64,000 bases of DNA from Talaromyces rugulosus (GCF_013368755.1 NC_049564.1:5092001-5156000), one strand, 5' to 3'. Shown: positions 11,245 to 23,240, counted from the stretch's first letter. Numbers and translations are program-made. Notes: generated from the sequence alone by a model not told the origin.

Positions 11245-13890
11245 TTAAGTGGCGAAGCGGAAATCGAGGCTGTAGAGGTAAGAAATTAGCTCAAAATCAC
11301 CAAGAGAATTTGGCATGCAACTTACCGCTTGTTGCCCTTGTCGGTGGTGGTTTTCCTGTAATGGTGTTGCTCCTCGGGGCTCATGGCATCCCACTTCTTG
11401 GCCTTTGAGCGGTTGCGCCATCGGTAGTAAAAGTATGTGCCCGGGTATTGGATCAACTGGCCTGATGAGTCCTCGTGGGCGCAAACAAAAACGATTGAGA
11501 TGACTTTGCACTTACACACATCCACACGCAAATAACGAGTAGGCCCTTGTTGGCTTTGAAGTATCGAGGCGCGTCACTTGATTGGTAGACTGGACGGCAA
11601 GTGAGTAACTGATTCAGGCCCTGAGGTGATGAGGAAATGAAGACTAACTGTTTGCGCCAATCATTCCACTAACTTGAACCCACATGTTGTACAGACTACA
11701 AGACTGTTAAGCTGAGATGGAGTTGTCAAGTACAGAGTTACTCACGAAGCAGATATAGTTCTGTTTTGCACTGATCCTGCGTTCCTACTCGTCCACGCAA
11801 CTTGAATTGGATGAGTGCTAACATTTGGTCAGTTCATAATCCATCAATGTTATCCATTGTAGCTTACTAAGGGAACGACAGCAACACCGTGGCGATGGCG
11901 AAGTACACCCACGGACTAATTGGATTTGGCAACGCGATCAAAGCGACAAAACATGGCAACAACCATGCATCTTCCGCCATCGCTACAAAGCTTCGGTTGT
12001 TGACCAGTTCACTGAAGGCCGTAATGAGTAGCATGGTGAGACTAGCACCGACAATGTACGGAATCGACAGCAGGTTGGTCTGGATGACGCTGAATCCGAG
12101 TTTCCGGAACGACAGAGTGAGATATTGGTTCACAGGGTATTTCGGAAGGCCAAAGAGTAAGCCCAGGACATATAGTGGCCACATATCGTAGTCTTTAATG
12201 CACTCCCAGATCTGGCGGACAGAGACACCTTGGCGGTTGTACATTCCTCCCTTTTGGGGGTCGTCGCGGATCACTGAATACATATTAGCCACTCCAAATC
12301 CCAATTCCCATAGTGCCCAAACACCGCACCTGAATTGACAATGATCTTCTCTTCCCGCTCCGTGAAATAGCCTTTTGGATTCCACCAGCTCTTGGTCTTA
12401 GTCGGACATTGAGGCATGAGGAAGAACGAGGCAACACCAATCAAGACTATTGAGAGGTTTAATATGTGCGTCGTCGACATGTTAGATTTTGCTTACAAGT
12501 CAAACATCCCCTGATAATTCTGTTAGTGACGTCGGTATAGTCCGGGGGTCAGCAATAACCTACTCAATGAGAAACAACCATCGCCAACCCGCGTAGCCCA
12601 GTATACCGCGCATGGACAAAAGACCGACAGCAGCGAATCCAGTAACAATATCAACTAAAAGAGTCAGCAAGAATACTCCCAGGTTCCGAAACTAGGTAGC
12701 TGACCGACTTCCGAAGACACCCAGTACCAGGCCAGTCGCGCGGGAAGCTGGGAGAATTGGTTAATCACTAGGAACTGCAGGCGGTTATAGCAGGATAGCC
12801 TACCGATGTGCTCGTGTAGAAGTAACTGAGGTACAGAATGGTGTCACTGTGTCTATTTAGATTATGCCACGAGCTATAGCAGACGAATGCTTACGGGATG
12901 AAGCCACCCTGGAATGTCGCACTGAAAGGTCAGCGGGGCATATCTTGCCATTGGCGAACAGACTCACATCAGGTAGCGGGTAGCGAGGAAAGAAGCCCGT
13001 CCATTGAGGAAGAATTGCAGGGCAGAGATAACGCTGAAGATGCAAATCTGAACAGGAATCCACATATCGGGGCCAATTCTACGAGAGTGAGTCATTTTTT
13101 TCATGTAAATTTAGTTAAAAGATGACTGACCGTTTGGAGATTATCTGAGATGGAAGCTCAGCAATGAGGAAGCCAACTCGGGAAATAGTTTGGCCAGTGT
13201 TCTGCTGGTTGTTAATACATGGTCTGGCGGACCACAACTGTGAATGGTGCAACTCACGTAATCAGCGTGCGTGAGTCCCAGATCGTCGAGCATGTTGTCC
13301 GAGACGGCGTTGGAAATGTTACTTCGGTCAATATTGAGCGCAGAAAACATGATACAGACCCAGACCTGGAAGATTAGCTTGCGTTCTGCGCTCTAAGGAT
13401 ATCGAAACACTTGCCATGATCTTCCAGTCAACTTTGCGGCGTACAGCCCTCTCCTCGCGCCATGTCCATCGGAAGCTGGGATCGAACGCGCTCCAGTTCT
13501 CCCACTTGGGATGGATATACAAGCGCTTGTACTCCTCGTTGTTCTCAGAGTCCCAGATACTGGGCTGGGTGGCAATCTTAACAAAGTTAGCGGCTATCAT
13601 ATGTCCGAGCTAATGCTTATACACACTGCGTCAAGGTCGTACTCCTGCTTCCTAGGTCCCTTGCGGATTCGTAGAAGCCGTAAAAGTGTATCCCCAAGGA
13701 CCGATTCCGTGCGCTGCGTCTGTTGGATTGCGAGCCCCGGGTCCAGAGACTCGGCTGCGTCGCGGCGTGCCACGCCATCGTTTTCGCCCTTGGTCCTCAC
13801 ACTGTCATGGTCGAAGGACCTCGAGGACTCGTCGGCTGAGGTGGACACGGTTGGCAGCTTAGCGGACATGTTGCGTGCGTTGATCAGCAT
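11245..13890 (-). CDS. MFS anion:cation symporter (allantoate/nicotinate permease type), 17 exons
   Basis: Tracing splice sites with phase kept gives 17 exons: 13627-13890, 13409-13576, 13258-13365, 13131-13201, 12968-13078, 12895-12921, 12804-12846, 12705-12747, 12564-12654, 12497-12510, 12330-12446, 11868-12273, 11746-11817, 11649-11695, 11516-11589, 11326-11456 and 11245-11269, in all 603 residues. The protein reads as a Dal5/Tna1-type transporter: a long polar N-terminus, then DIDRSN-like NIDRSN in TM1, FQGGFIPD, GWRWLF, the central loop with REEKI and RDDPQKG, six further helices, and a basic tail ending in LDFRFAT. Relatives move allantoate, nicotinate, pantothenate or similar organic anions with protons at the plasma membrane; the substrate here cannot be predicted. 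The intron density and the 14-nt exon are notable. The start could instead be the internal Met at 13869. The AGT|GTTTCG donor of exon 2 is the least certain junction. Confidence 0.85.
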
Positions 13891-16278
13891 GCAAGGCAGA
13901 ATACACAGGTCCGCAAACGGAACTATGCAAACAACCCAGCTGCTATATATTGACGCACTGGCTCACTTGGTTTGCTTTAGTTTTATGGCGAAAGACTGGA
14001 GAAGAAAGGCGAATGCAGGCCGAGCTCATTCTTGGCGTCGCTTTGGAGGCCGACATTTCACGGAGATGTGGGAAGCAATTCTTATGGGCCAAGTCTTTTG
14101 GATTTGCTGAGGCTGCATCTCGAACACCAACAATAATAAAAATGTGCCGAAAGGGGAAGTTCACTACGGAGTAGGTGTGGCGACATACGGCTGGCGTCTT
14201 GCGTCTTGCTGTTTCCCACGTGTATCATCAATGTCGTGCTTTGTGCGGGGTGTTGCGACGCTCCTTCAACTTGGTTTTCAATTTCGATTGACAACACCAA
14301 AGTCAAGTGTAAAAATAAATAACCTTGCTGCTGCTCTACCCAACACCCTCGACGCATTTTGATATGTTGTGTTGCTATGTTGCTAGACGTTGAGGAAAAG
14401 CGTTCGGATCTTGTTCGGATTAGACTGAGGTCGATCAATGATATACGCTATTATGCCGGTGTATTTAGCTGGGTCTCTTCTCCACTGACATTAGTGGCGA
14501 TGGGGGTCAACGAGTTGCATTTACCGCAATATCCGCTCTGCCGGATCCCCGAAAATTCGAATTTCGAGCAAGAACTCGCGTTCCCACGAGAAACCTTGGG
14601 GTAGCATGGAGCCTCGACAGGCGATTGAGCGCAGGGCTAGGGGAGGTCCACTCCTTCGGGTTGGAATAATGGGTCAAGAGCCTCATGTTTTTACTTTCGA
14701 TGAGGATAAATAAAATATTCATGTTAAACTGAGCCAATCGTTTGACTACCAGATGGTGATGCCCATCTCGAGGCCGAAGGGTGCTACACCCATTGTATTC
14801 TACCATCATTTCCACGCTGTGACCACGGTGTACCAAGGAGTTCTTGTCGTACGCCGAGATATGGAACTCACTCTGATGACATGGCAATTCCCCGTTGAGC
14901 GTACTCAGGACGCTTGGCCTAGAGGGAGCGGGCAAAGCTGAGAAGTACTGTGCCCACTGGCTGTTGTTACCTTCGATGACTTTAACAAAGGCTGTGGCAA
15001 CCACGCGCCACGTTTACTCAGAAAGATGTAATTTATCGTACTATATGAATATATCTAGATTATTATTATCGATGCAAATGCAGTCTATTCTATTCAGTGT
15101 ACAATGATTTATCTATCTTGTTACATAGAAAGATACTATGCTGTTGAAATAACTTAAGAGATTATAATAGATATTAATTATCTATCAGAAAAATCTAAGT
15201 GGCAGTACATCGTTAGACTAGGTGAAAGAACTTACTAAGCCTTCAAGGTTCACAAGGACAAAAGATGCTTTAGAGTATTCTTTTTGGTGTACTATCTTTA
15301 GCGATATTCTAAAATCGTATATCACATTAATAGTAGCTACCTGTTGTAATATTCTTTAAAAGATAGCTGTCGTATTGCTATACTTGTCTAGTCAATATTA
15401 CCTCTAGCTTCTAGTATTGTATATTACAAGACAAGGTATATAGTACTAAGTTTGTTAAGAAGAAAGTAATAAATGTTATGTTTATATAGATAATCAATCT
15501 ATTCAAAGATATAGTTAATATAATCTAAACGAGTTTTGCTAGGAACTTTAGAGTCAATTAGAAATATATAGACTTTAATATCATTTCTTCTAATTATGAT
15601 AGCAAAGACGGTAGATTTAAGAGAGATATCTATAAATTTAATTTCATTTAGAATTATATACTTGCTATCTGTAAAAAAAAATAGGAACTTCAACCAAGTT
15701 AATATCTAGAAAAAGTGTTTTTATTACTAGTACAATCTTAGATGTAAGGTTATGAGAACATACTGCTTCTGAAATAGTGTAATTACAAATTCGAATTATT
15801 AGCGAGCCAAGCCTGGTTAATGATGCTCTGAGTCTCCTGAAACCTAACATGACGCCACCATATCTAGACCTTTTTCAATGAACTAAACTTTTCTTGGGAA
15901 GGCAAAAGTACGGTAACAGGGCCGTTTCATGCTGCAAGACCACCCAGACCCATCCTCGTAGGTAACTGGCCGAACACTATAGACTCATTTTGCCGGTCCT
16001 TGTAGACGTCACAAATCAGACATAGTGGCATGAGTTCAATGGACACCTTGGCTGCGACGGCTCAAAGTTTTCCAGTTCCCACACCTGCTTCCTATTTGCC
16101 ATCCTTACAATTTAGCATTTTATTTTTCTAAAATAATATCTCTATTTTAAAATCCTATAGACCTTAAGCTTAAATGTAAAATCACCGCATTCATTTCCTA
16201 GCCACTAGTGCTAAGTCCCGCGAGCTTCCACACGGAATAGGGGTAGGGTGCTGTATACATGATTATTTACTTATCTAT
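13891..16278. other. Gene-poor region with an AT-rich island
   Basis: The part just right of 13890 is the promoter side of the transporter. An open frame at 14507-15004 (minus, 165 codons) has no recognisable domain and I do not call it a gene. From about 15040 to 15860 the sequence is strongly AT-rich, with only short frames full of Ile, Lys and Asn; it may be an old mutated transposon remnant, but no transposase or polymerase motif could be secured. About 16090-16278 is probably the 3' side of the sugar transporter. Confidence 0.4.
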
Positions 16279-18158
16279 TTACATGCCCGCCGGGACTTCT
16301 TCATGAAACTCTTGATGCGTTCCATGGGGGTCCGCGCTCTTGATAACCTCCTCGTTGCCAACATCCTTTGCCTCTTTCTCCGTGCACAGACGGTAAGCCT
16401 TCTCCATGTCCCAATAGAACGGCCTTGAGGTTGAAAATAAATTGTTAATGGATTCCAAAGACCGATTCCGTGTCTCCGGATAGAACAAATAGACAATAGG
16501 AATCCACAGAAGGTTCAAAGCAGCTAGAAGAAAGTAGCTTCGGCTTTTAATACTTCCAAACATAATAGGGTTCACCAGCGTCGTCATTCCCACACCAATA
16601 GCCCATCCGGTGATACCAAAACCATTTCCTTGTGCCCGGAGGTCCGACGGAAATATTTCAGTAGGTATCAGGAATGCAACTGTACCCCATGTCGCAGCAT
16701 AGCCCAAGTTAAACAGGAAGAGCATTGCAACAGCAGCGGGGGCAAATTTGTCGGCTTTCTCTGGCTGGCGAAGGGAAACTTCGTAAATAGCTCCTGCCTG
16801 GAGGTGGAGACTCGTATTAAATATAGCTTTGAATTGGGTTTGAAAGATGTTTGATGCTTACCACAAGCTCGACTATGAATAATATTAGGGAACCAAACAT
16901 CAGGCACTTTCGCCTACCAATACGATCTACAATCTGCGTACTGATTACAGTGCCGATAATACCGATGGTGTTTAATCCTCCTGCAAGGCCATTCTGAGTC
17001 AGCTCACTATAGCCGGCTTGGCTAAGAAGAACTGGGGAATATGCTGTGACAGCCTGGCAATATTATTCCATTAGCTGTAATCCAGAATAAATATCTCACA
17101 ATACGCACTGTAATCCCCGTCCAGGACGCCATAATCTGCAGCCACACACAAAGCCAGGCTCGTCGACCTAGATTGGCGCCGGGTCTTCCGCCTTTGCCAA
17201 TTAAAATCTTTGCAAATTGGATGGGCGAACTGGGTTGGCCATCCTGGACAGTTGCAATAATATCCTTATATTCGAGGTCAATTTCCAATTGAGTGGCCTT
17301 ATGGCACCGAATTTTTGTTAGTATTTCTCGACAGTCATCATAACGACCGATGGATGCAAGAAATCGCGGGCTATCAGGCAGCATTTTGATGAAAAGCAAC
17401 AATAGGAGCGCTGGAACGCACTGGAACGCCAATAGAAAGCGCCAGCGAATATCAGAGTAGCCATTATTAATAAAGGCAAGGCCAAATGACATCCAGTACG
17501 CGAGAGAGATTCCTAGATCTTTAAAAAAAAATGCTGTGAGCATTTTCTAGACGACTTCTCGACCTGTATCCTACACTTACAGTTTGCAATGAAGACATAT
17601 CCTAGAAAGCCTCCCCGATGATCAGCTGTCGAAGTCTCTGACACCAGTACTGGTGCAATTCCAGTCAATGCTAGTTGTTTCCGGGTCAGCTTGCTGTAAT
17701 ATGCGCAGAAATAAGGGGGTATGCATACCACCCGTACCAATGCCCGTCACTACTCTAGCAACGAGCATGAAATCTGAACTCTGGATTGCAGCTTGCAGCG
17801 CACCACCGACGAGTGCAAATATAGAGCCGATTAGTAGGCCATTGACACGGCCGATACGGTCAGCAAGCCAGCCACCTGCAAAGCAGCCAAAGATGCATCC
17901 AAGATAATAGATGCTAACAATTCCTCCCTGATGGGTAGTGTCGGTTACTGTCCCATCAGGATCGCCAATTCCTACCTCTGTAACATATGTTGGTGAGCTA
18001 TTAACACCCCCCATGACACCTTGATCATATCCTTCGAAGAATATGCATATCAGAGAGAAGATGTGAATCGCAATATTGAGCTGGCGGGGGGATAGTCGCC
18101 TCCAAACTGTGGTGTACCCCATGGTCATTTGGATGTGAGATGAAGACAACAATAGCAA
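16279..18158 (-). CDS. MFS sugar transporter
   Basis: Five exons (17729-18158, 17581-17670, 17109-17518, 16862-17053, 16279-16797) give 546 residues, or 534 if the third methionine is used (MGYTTVW, 18122). Sugar-porter signatures are present: FFEGYDQGVMGG in TM1, GGWLADRIGR in loop 2-3, PDSPRFL after TM6, DRIGRRK in loop 8-9 and PETRNRSLE after TM12. Such proteins import hexoses, pentoses or disaccharides by proton symport at the plasma membrane. It is transcribed away from the anhydrosugar kinase, sharing about 500 bp of promoter, and a Zn2Cys6 regulator lies just beyond. This suggests it imports that kinase's substrate, possibly levoglucosan; the substrate is an inference from context only. 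Confidence 0.92.
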
Positions 18159-18660
18159 CAGGATGTAAATTCACAGTCCTCCCAATTCTGCTGGGGTACG
18201 AAAGGTGAATTAACCGGTGGAGGTTGGACTATTTAAAAGAGAGCCATTGTTCGACCGGAGACACCGATCCCTTGCTCCGCTCGCCCGTCTAAACGACGTC
18301 CCGGAACTGTCTCAAAAAGAAGTCCACAGTAATCAAAGCGTCGCAAAGACTCTAGGAAAAGCAGTTCTGTCGTGTTACCGGAGATTTTTAGTAATGTGCT
18401 ATTTAGCCGTTTAGGCGCTTAGGCACTTAAGCGTTTACACGTTTAAAAAATCAGCCATTTAACAGTTTAAGCGTCGCAACAGCCAAGGTAGACATTATTA
18501 ATTATTACGGTGTGAGATATTTGGGACCCAGTCACACAAAGTGTGGATCAATTAAGTATCAAACCGTTCAGGCATACTTATTTATTCCAATACCCTCTCA
18601 CCTAAGAGAGGGTTCCATCTTCCTTGCATTCCTTGCTCCCGAGTCCTCTACGTCTGCGAA
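18159..18660. promoter_or_regulatory. Shared divergent promoter of transporter and kinase
   Basis: About 500 bp separate the two divergent start codons. A CGG-N5-CCG palindrome at 18256-18266 fits a binding site for a dimeric Zn2Cys6 factor. Around 18405-18475 there is a degenerate repeat of GTTTA(G/C)(G/A)CG-like words. The regulator encoded at 20835-23088 is the obvious candidate to bind here. Confidence 0.5.
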
Positions 18661-20119
18661 ATGGACGCCAATCGGTCTGTACCTCGCAGTTCCCTGGACT
18701 TAACGGTCCTGGGGTTAAATAGCGGTACTTCAATGGTGAGTCTACAATGTAGCCGTGGTAGGGTGTGTATTGGAAAAGAGCCATGAGAGCTCATAAGTAG
18801 CCATAGGATGGTATCGACTGCGCCTTATGTCGTTTCCAACAAGAAACGCCCGAATCTCCTATGAAATTTGAGCTCATCAAGGTACGCTTGGGTCAGAAAT
18901 TAATTCCACACAGAAAAAATAACCATCCTGACACGATTCTTTCCTGTAGTATGGCGAGATTCCTCTTGGGCAGACCATCAAGCAGCGGGTCATGAACATC
19001 ATTCTCCACAACAAAACATCTCCTTCAGAGCTATCAGAGGTGAATGTCATCCTCGGTGAAACGTTTGCAAAAGCCGTCAACCAATTCTGTCAAGAATACG
19101 AAGTCGATCTCTCATCCGTCGACGTCATCGGATCTCACGGCCAGACCATCTGGCTTCTCTCCATGCCCGAGGTAGGAGAGGTACGCAGTGCCCTCACCAT
19201 GGCCGAGGGCTCGTTTCTCGCCGCCCGTACAGGGGTCACCACTGTGACCGACTTTCGGGTTAGTGATCAAGCAGCTGGTCGCCAGGGCGCGCCGCTCATT
19301 GCTTTTTTCGATGCCTTGCTACTACACCATCCGACAAAGCTACGCGCCTGTCAGAACATTGGCGGAATCGCTAATGTATGTTTTATCCCGCCTGATTCCC
19401 ACGGAGGTATTGACGCCTGCTATGATTTCGACACTGGCCCGGGTAACGTATTTATTGATGCTGTGGTCCGACACTACACCAACGGTGGGCAGGAATATGA
19501 CAAGGACGGCGAGATGGGCGCCCGCGGCACAGTGGATCAGGAATTAGTCGATGAATTCCTCCAAACTCACCCGTACTTCCAGCTGGACCCTCCAAAGACC
19601 ACAGGTCGTGAGGTCTTCCGTGATACTTTGGCCTTCGATCTCATCCGTAAGGCAGAGGCCAAAGGCCTCGTCTCGGATGATGTGGTCGCCACCGTCACCC
19701 GCATTACAGCACAGGCCATAGTAGACCATTACCGACGCTATGCACCCAAGGACCTCCTGATCGATGAAATTTTCATGTGTGGAGGCGGTTCCTATAACCC
19801 CAACATCACAAAATACATCCAAGAGCATTATCCCAACACGCGGATACTTGCGCTGGACGAGGCTGGTGTCCCTGCTTCTGCCAAGGAGGCCATCACCTTC
19901 GCCTGGCAGGGAATGGAGGCCATTGTTGGACGTTCCATTCCCGTCCCAGCTCGGGTCGAAACTCGGCAGCCATATGTATTAGGAAAAGTTTCCCCCGGAA
20001 AGAATTATCGTAAGGTGATGCGGCAGGGCATACTCTTCGGAAGCGACAGGGACCATCTTTCGCCGGTGAGCGAGATGGTGAACTACGTAGATGGGGAGAT
20101 CTTTGATAATAAATGGTGA
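18661..20119 (+). CDS. Anhydrosugar kinase, levoglucosan kinase / AnmK family
   Basis: Exons 18661-18735, 18807-18881 and 18950-20119 join in phase and give 439 residues. The N-terminal phosphate-binding loop reads [16 protein letters not shown], as in bacterial anhydro-N-acetylmuramic acid kinase (AnmK). The family motif [11 protein letters not shown] follows, then QNIGGIAN and YDFDTGPGN; Asp211 in the last motif is at the position expected for the general base that activates water to open the 1,6-anhydro ring while the 6-OH is phosphorylated. A second nucleotide-binding motif, [10 protein letters not shown], lies near residue 330. Fungi lack peptidoglycan, and the known fungal member is the levoglucosan kinase of Lipomyces starkeyi, which as I recall has about this length. 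I therefore infer conversion of levoglucosan to glucose 6-phosphate. An alternative is salvage of anhydromuramic acid from bacterial walls. Confidence 0.9.
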
Positions 20120-20304
20120 AAACCGGTAGAAATTACATGAACTTTCTTCCACCCGTTATTTCTCTACAGCCAGATGAGAAAAGTAATGTGCGGTTGGCTC
20201 TGAACTCGGGTTGACAAAAGTATCTGTTCTTGTAGTATTCAAACTGTCCACCCGGACATTTCCAATTCAGTAGTTGGTGTTGATAAGACTGAGTAGTTTG
20301 TTGT

Positions 20305-20676
20305 AACGTATTTTATAAGCACCCCGGGACATATAAGCCCGTACAAAATAACCAATTTTTAGAACCAAAAATATCAACTTTTTATAAGATTATCTTACTT
20401 TAAAATTTAATAAACTATTTTTGTTATAAATATAAATATATATTCTTATTTTTAAATTATAGAATTGATTAATTATAAAAATACCACCGTATTACTGTAA
20501 TTTATTGTGTTTTATCAATACAGTTGTATTTTTTCTTAATACAGCTTTATAAAATAAATATTAAGAGAACTAGTTATTGAGAATGCTTTTTATTTAATAT
20601 TAAAAAACTATATATGGTTATCTAATAAAAAGTTGATATTTTTGGTTCTAAAAATTGGCTATTTATAAAATACGTT
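20305..20676. repeat. MITE-like element with long terminal inverted repeats
   Basis: The left arm contains a stretch at about 20346-20385 (core CAATTTTTAGAACC) whose reverse complement recurs at about 20625-20664 over some 39 bases with one mismatch. An outer 13-base arm (AACGTATTTTATA, 20305-20317) pairs with 20664-20676. On the left, about 28 extra GC-richer bases (about 20318-20345) separate outer and inner arms, while on the right they are contiguous. The interior is very AT-rich and has no open frame. The structure matches a non-autonomous DNA transposon of about 370 bp. No clear target-site duplication was found. Confidence 0.75.
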
Positions 20677-20834
20677 CGTTAACGTATTATTCCACGGTAC
20701 GGCCCCTTACATAATCTCTTGGCGGCTTCCGGCTTGTCCCTTCAAATGTTCCAGCAAAGAGTTGCCTCTCGTGTGATTCGTAGTGTTAAGGCCTACATTT
20801 ATATATCCTGATCCGCCTCAATTGAATATTCCAC

Positions 20835-23088
20835 ATGCCACAGCGTCCTCGAAAGCTCCAACGAGCTTCAAAGGCCTGTTCGTTACTCTTCTCTAGCCCA
20901 AATGACTCCCCGTTTATAACATCCTTTAGGTGACTTTTGCCATCGGCGCGGCATAAAATGCGACAAGAACAGAGGCTCTTTCCAACCTTGTCAAAATTGT
21001 GCAGATTTTGATGTTCGATGCACATATGAACGCCCTTCAAAGCGTAGAGGTGTTCGAAGTGATCTTAACAAAGAGATAAGCGAACCGGTACAACATCGGG
21101 ATCGCCAACATGGTGTTGCGACGTCTCCCTCTCGCCAAGCTCGTTCTCAACCTGCTGTTCATCCCGAAGCCACTGATCCCTCGCTGGCAGTTATGGATAA
21201 ACACTGGGCTACAGAAGATTGGAAACAAGACGACAACGCACTGTTGAATTCGTGGAAGGCATTCGCTATTGCCTGTCAAAGTGTCGTTCAGAATCTTGTC
21301 CAAGTGTATTTTGAGATAGTATACCCGATGTAACTCTCTATATTTCTCTCTTTTTGCTTCAATACGGTGAGCCAGAACAAACTGACCCGACACATTTGTT
21401 TCCCTTATAGATTTCCCCTATTCCACCGTCCATCGTTTCTGAGAGAGCTCCAGGACAAGGCACATATCCATAATCAGGGACTATTTGCTTCCACAATGGC
21501 CATGTGTGCCTTGGCCTCCGCACGGGCTAGGGATGGAGCCTTGTATTCTAGTCGGTGGTGCCCTTCTCAGCTCTCAAATCCTCCATCCGAGGTCTTTTGT
21601 ACGGCAGCAAAGGAGTCTATTCCTCGGGACCTGACAGTAGCTAAAGGGGTCGAATACATGAGGGCATGTGCAATACTCAGCATTGTCAGCATTCAAAATG
21701 GGCAGATTCAGGACATGCACCAATACGCTGGAATGTACCATACATTAAGTGTTATGGGAGGGCTACATGATGAGAAATTATGGCCTAGGGACTTGAGTCT
21801 CGTCGAGACTGAAGTCCGTCGAAGACTGGTGCGTCAACGATCCTATCCATTTATCCTCTTATATTTTAAAACATTCGAAACTGATGATGGAACTAGTTCT
21901 GGTCTATGTATACATTAGATGTTTATTCAGCGATCGTATGGGGACGAATAATCCGCTTCCGAGAAGCGCAGTCTAACGTACGTTACCCTGGAAATGTGAA
22001 TGATGATTCGCTCGATTCTGAACCCGGAGTATCTTCTGTACTGGAGGGCCGTAATGCTACTCTGATGTCCGCAGGCCACAGTGATCAACCAGTTGCCTGG
22101 ATGCGTGGATGGAACTTTACCACTGATCTTTACCGAATCTTGGAACATGCTATTGACTATCAGCGACGAAGTTCATATATTGATACAGAGAGTGTCTGGT
22201 CATTATTTTGCCCAACGCCTGTGTCGGGGTCTTTGGTTATGGAGCATGTGGATTCCATGTTTTCTGCATTACCTTCGCAGCTTCGAGTAACCGACCCTGC
22301 CACTGGAGTTCAAAACTGTGATATTGTTGGATTCCAGTCGGCCAATATCCAAGCAACCCTCCAGCTTCTACGCATGGTTCTTTCCTCAAGTGAAGACCAG
22401 GGGGTGGAGGAGAAATGCGAAGTCGCAGGCAATGTTCTCACTGTGTTTTCCAAGGTACCGATTGAATATTTGAAAGCCATTAGTTCTCCGTTGGTATGTT
22501 AATCTAAAATAACCTCTCCAATTCGCACACCTTTTGCCTTTGAGATACAAGTGACTGATTATCCAAGTTTTACCATTTGGGGGGTATTGGCTATATTCTT
22601 GGATCTGTGATGGAGGGCAGCTTGTCAGAAGTATCTTATCAACGAGTTCGCAAACTTCTGTGAGTATTCTGCAGTGACGCCAGTCCCAACATTACCAGCT
22701 TTGCTCACTGGTAGTTAGGTTAGAGATGGCTGCACTTTTACATCGTCTAGAGTCAGGAATTTCCCGCTCAACCGGCGCCAGTGAGAGACTCAAAACACAA
22801 GTACAACGAATAGACGACTATATGCAGAAACAGCGGCCTTCTAATGCACATGGTGGTCTGGTGGAAAGATCCACAGTATCTGGACCTGCCTACGTTGAGA
22901 ATCGGTATAGCCCATCACTATACGGGGAACACGGCTTGCAATCTAGCCAAGAGCACCTTACCGAGTTTGATGATCCATTAGCTTTTTTCCAATTGCCTCA
23001 AGACTTACTGGATGATTGGCCTTGGTCGTCTGACACAGGTTTGTTAGATGGGATGTTTCCGATGGCCTTTGATAAGGTGAAGCAGTGA
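20835..23088 (+). CDS. Zn2Cys6 transcription factor next to the anhydrosugar kinase
   Basis: Six exons (20835-20877, 20930-21329, 21411-21828, 21897-22493, 22568-22659, 22719-23088) keep phase and give 639 residues. The N-terminus carries the binuclear zinc cluster with Cys15, 18, 25, 35, 38 and 45 (ACDFCHRRGIKCDKN onward), then a basic linker (RPSKRRGVR). The fungal-specific TF domain follows, with YFEIVYPIFPLFHRPSFL near residue 143 and LFWSMYTLDVYSAIVWGR further on. The first intron interrupts the cysteine codon at position 15. Such proteins bind CGG triplets as dimers and often control a neighbouring catabolic operon-like cluster. Its place 0.7 kb downstream of the kinase, on the same strand, suggests pathway-specific control of transporter and kinase. 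The function is inferred; the family is certain. Confidence 0.9.
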
Positions 23089-23096
23089 GCCGGCTT

Positions 23097-23240
23097 TTTC
23101 GGGATTTTCAAACTCTGAGGGCGTGATGAATCATGCTTACAAAAGACTGGATACTTTGCTTGCATGAATAAAGGCAGGACTCTTGCATCTTGCCAATCAA
23201 TAATACTGGCGATCTGAGTCGAACTCAGGTCGATGAGCAA
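23097..23240 (-). pseudogene. Duplicated fragment of the nearby phosphotransferase-like gene
   Basis: The minus strand reads STQIASIIDWQDARVLPLFM and further on HDSSRPQSL, matching the intact gene at 25772-27411 (about 26326-26460) at roughly 90% nucleotide identity. No start, P-loop-like region or C-terminus is present, so this is only a gene fragment. Most mismatches are C-to-T or G-to-A in the fragment relative to the gene. Confidence 0.8.

Noticed and set aside
14507..15004. 165-codon minus-strand open frame
   Set aside because: No recognisable domain and no supporting splice partners; kept only as part of the gene-poor region.
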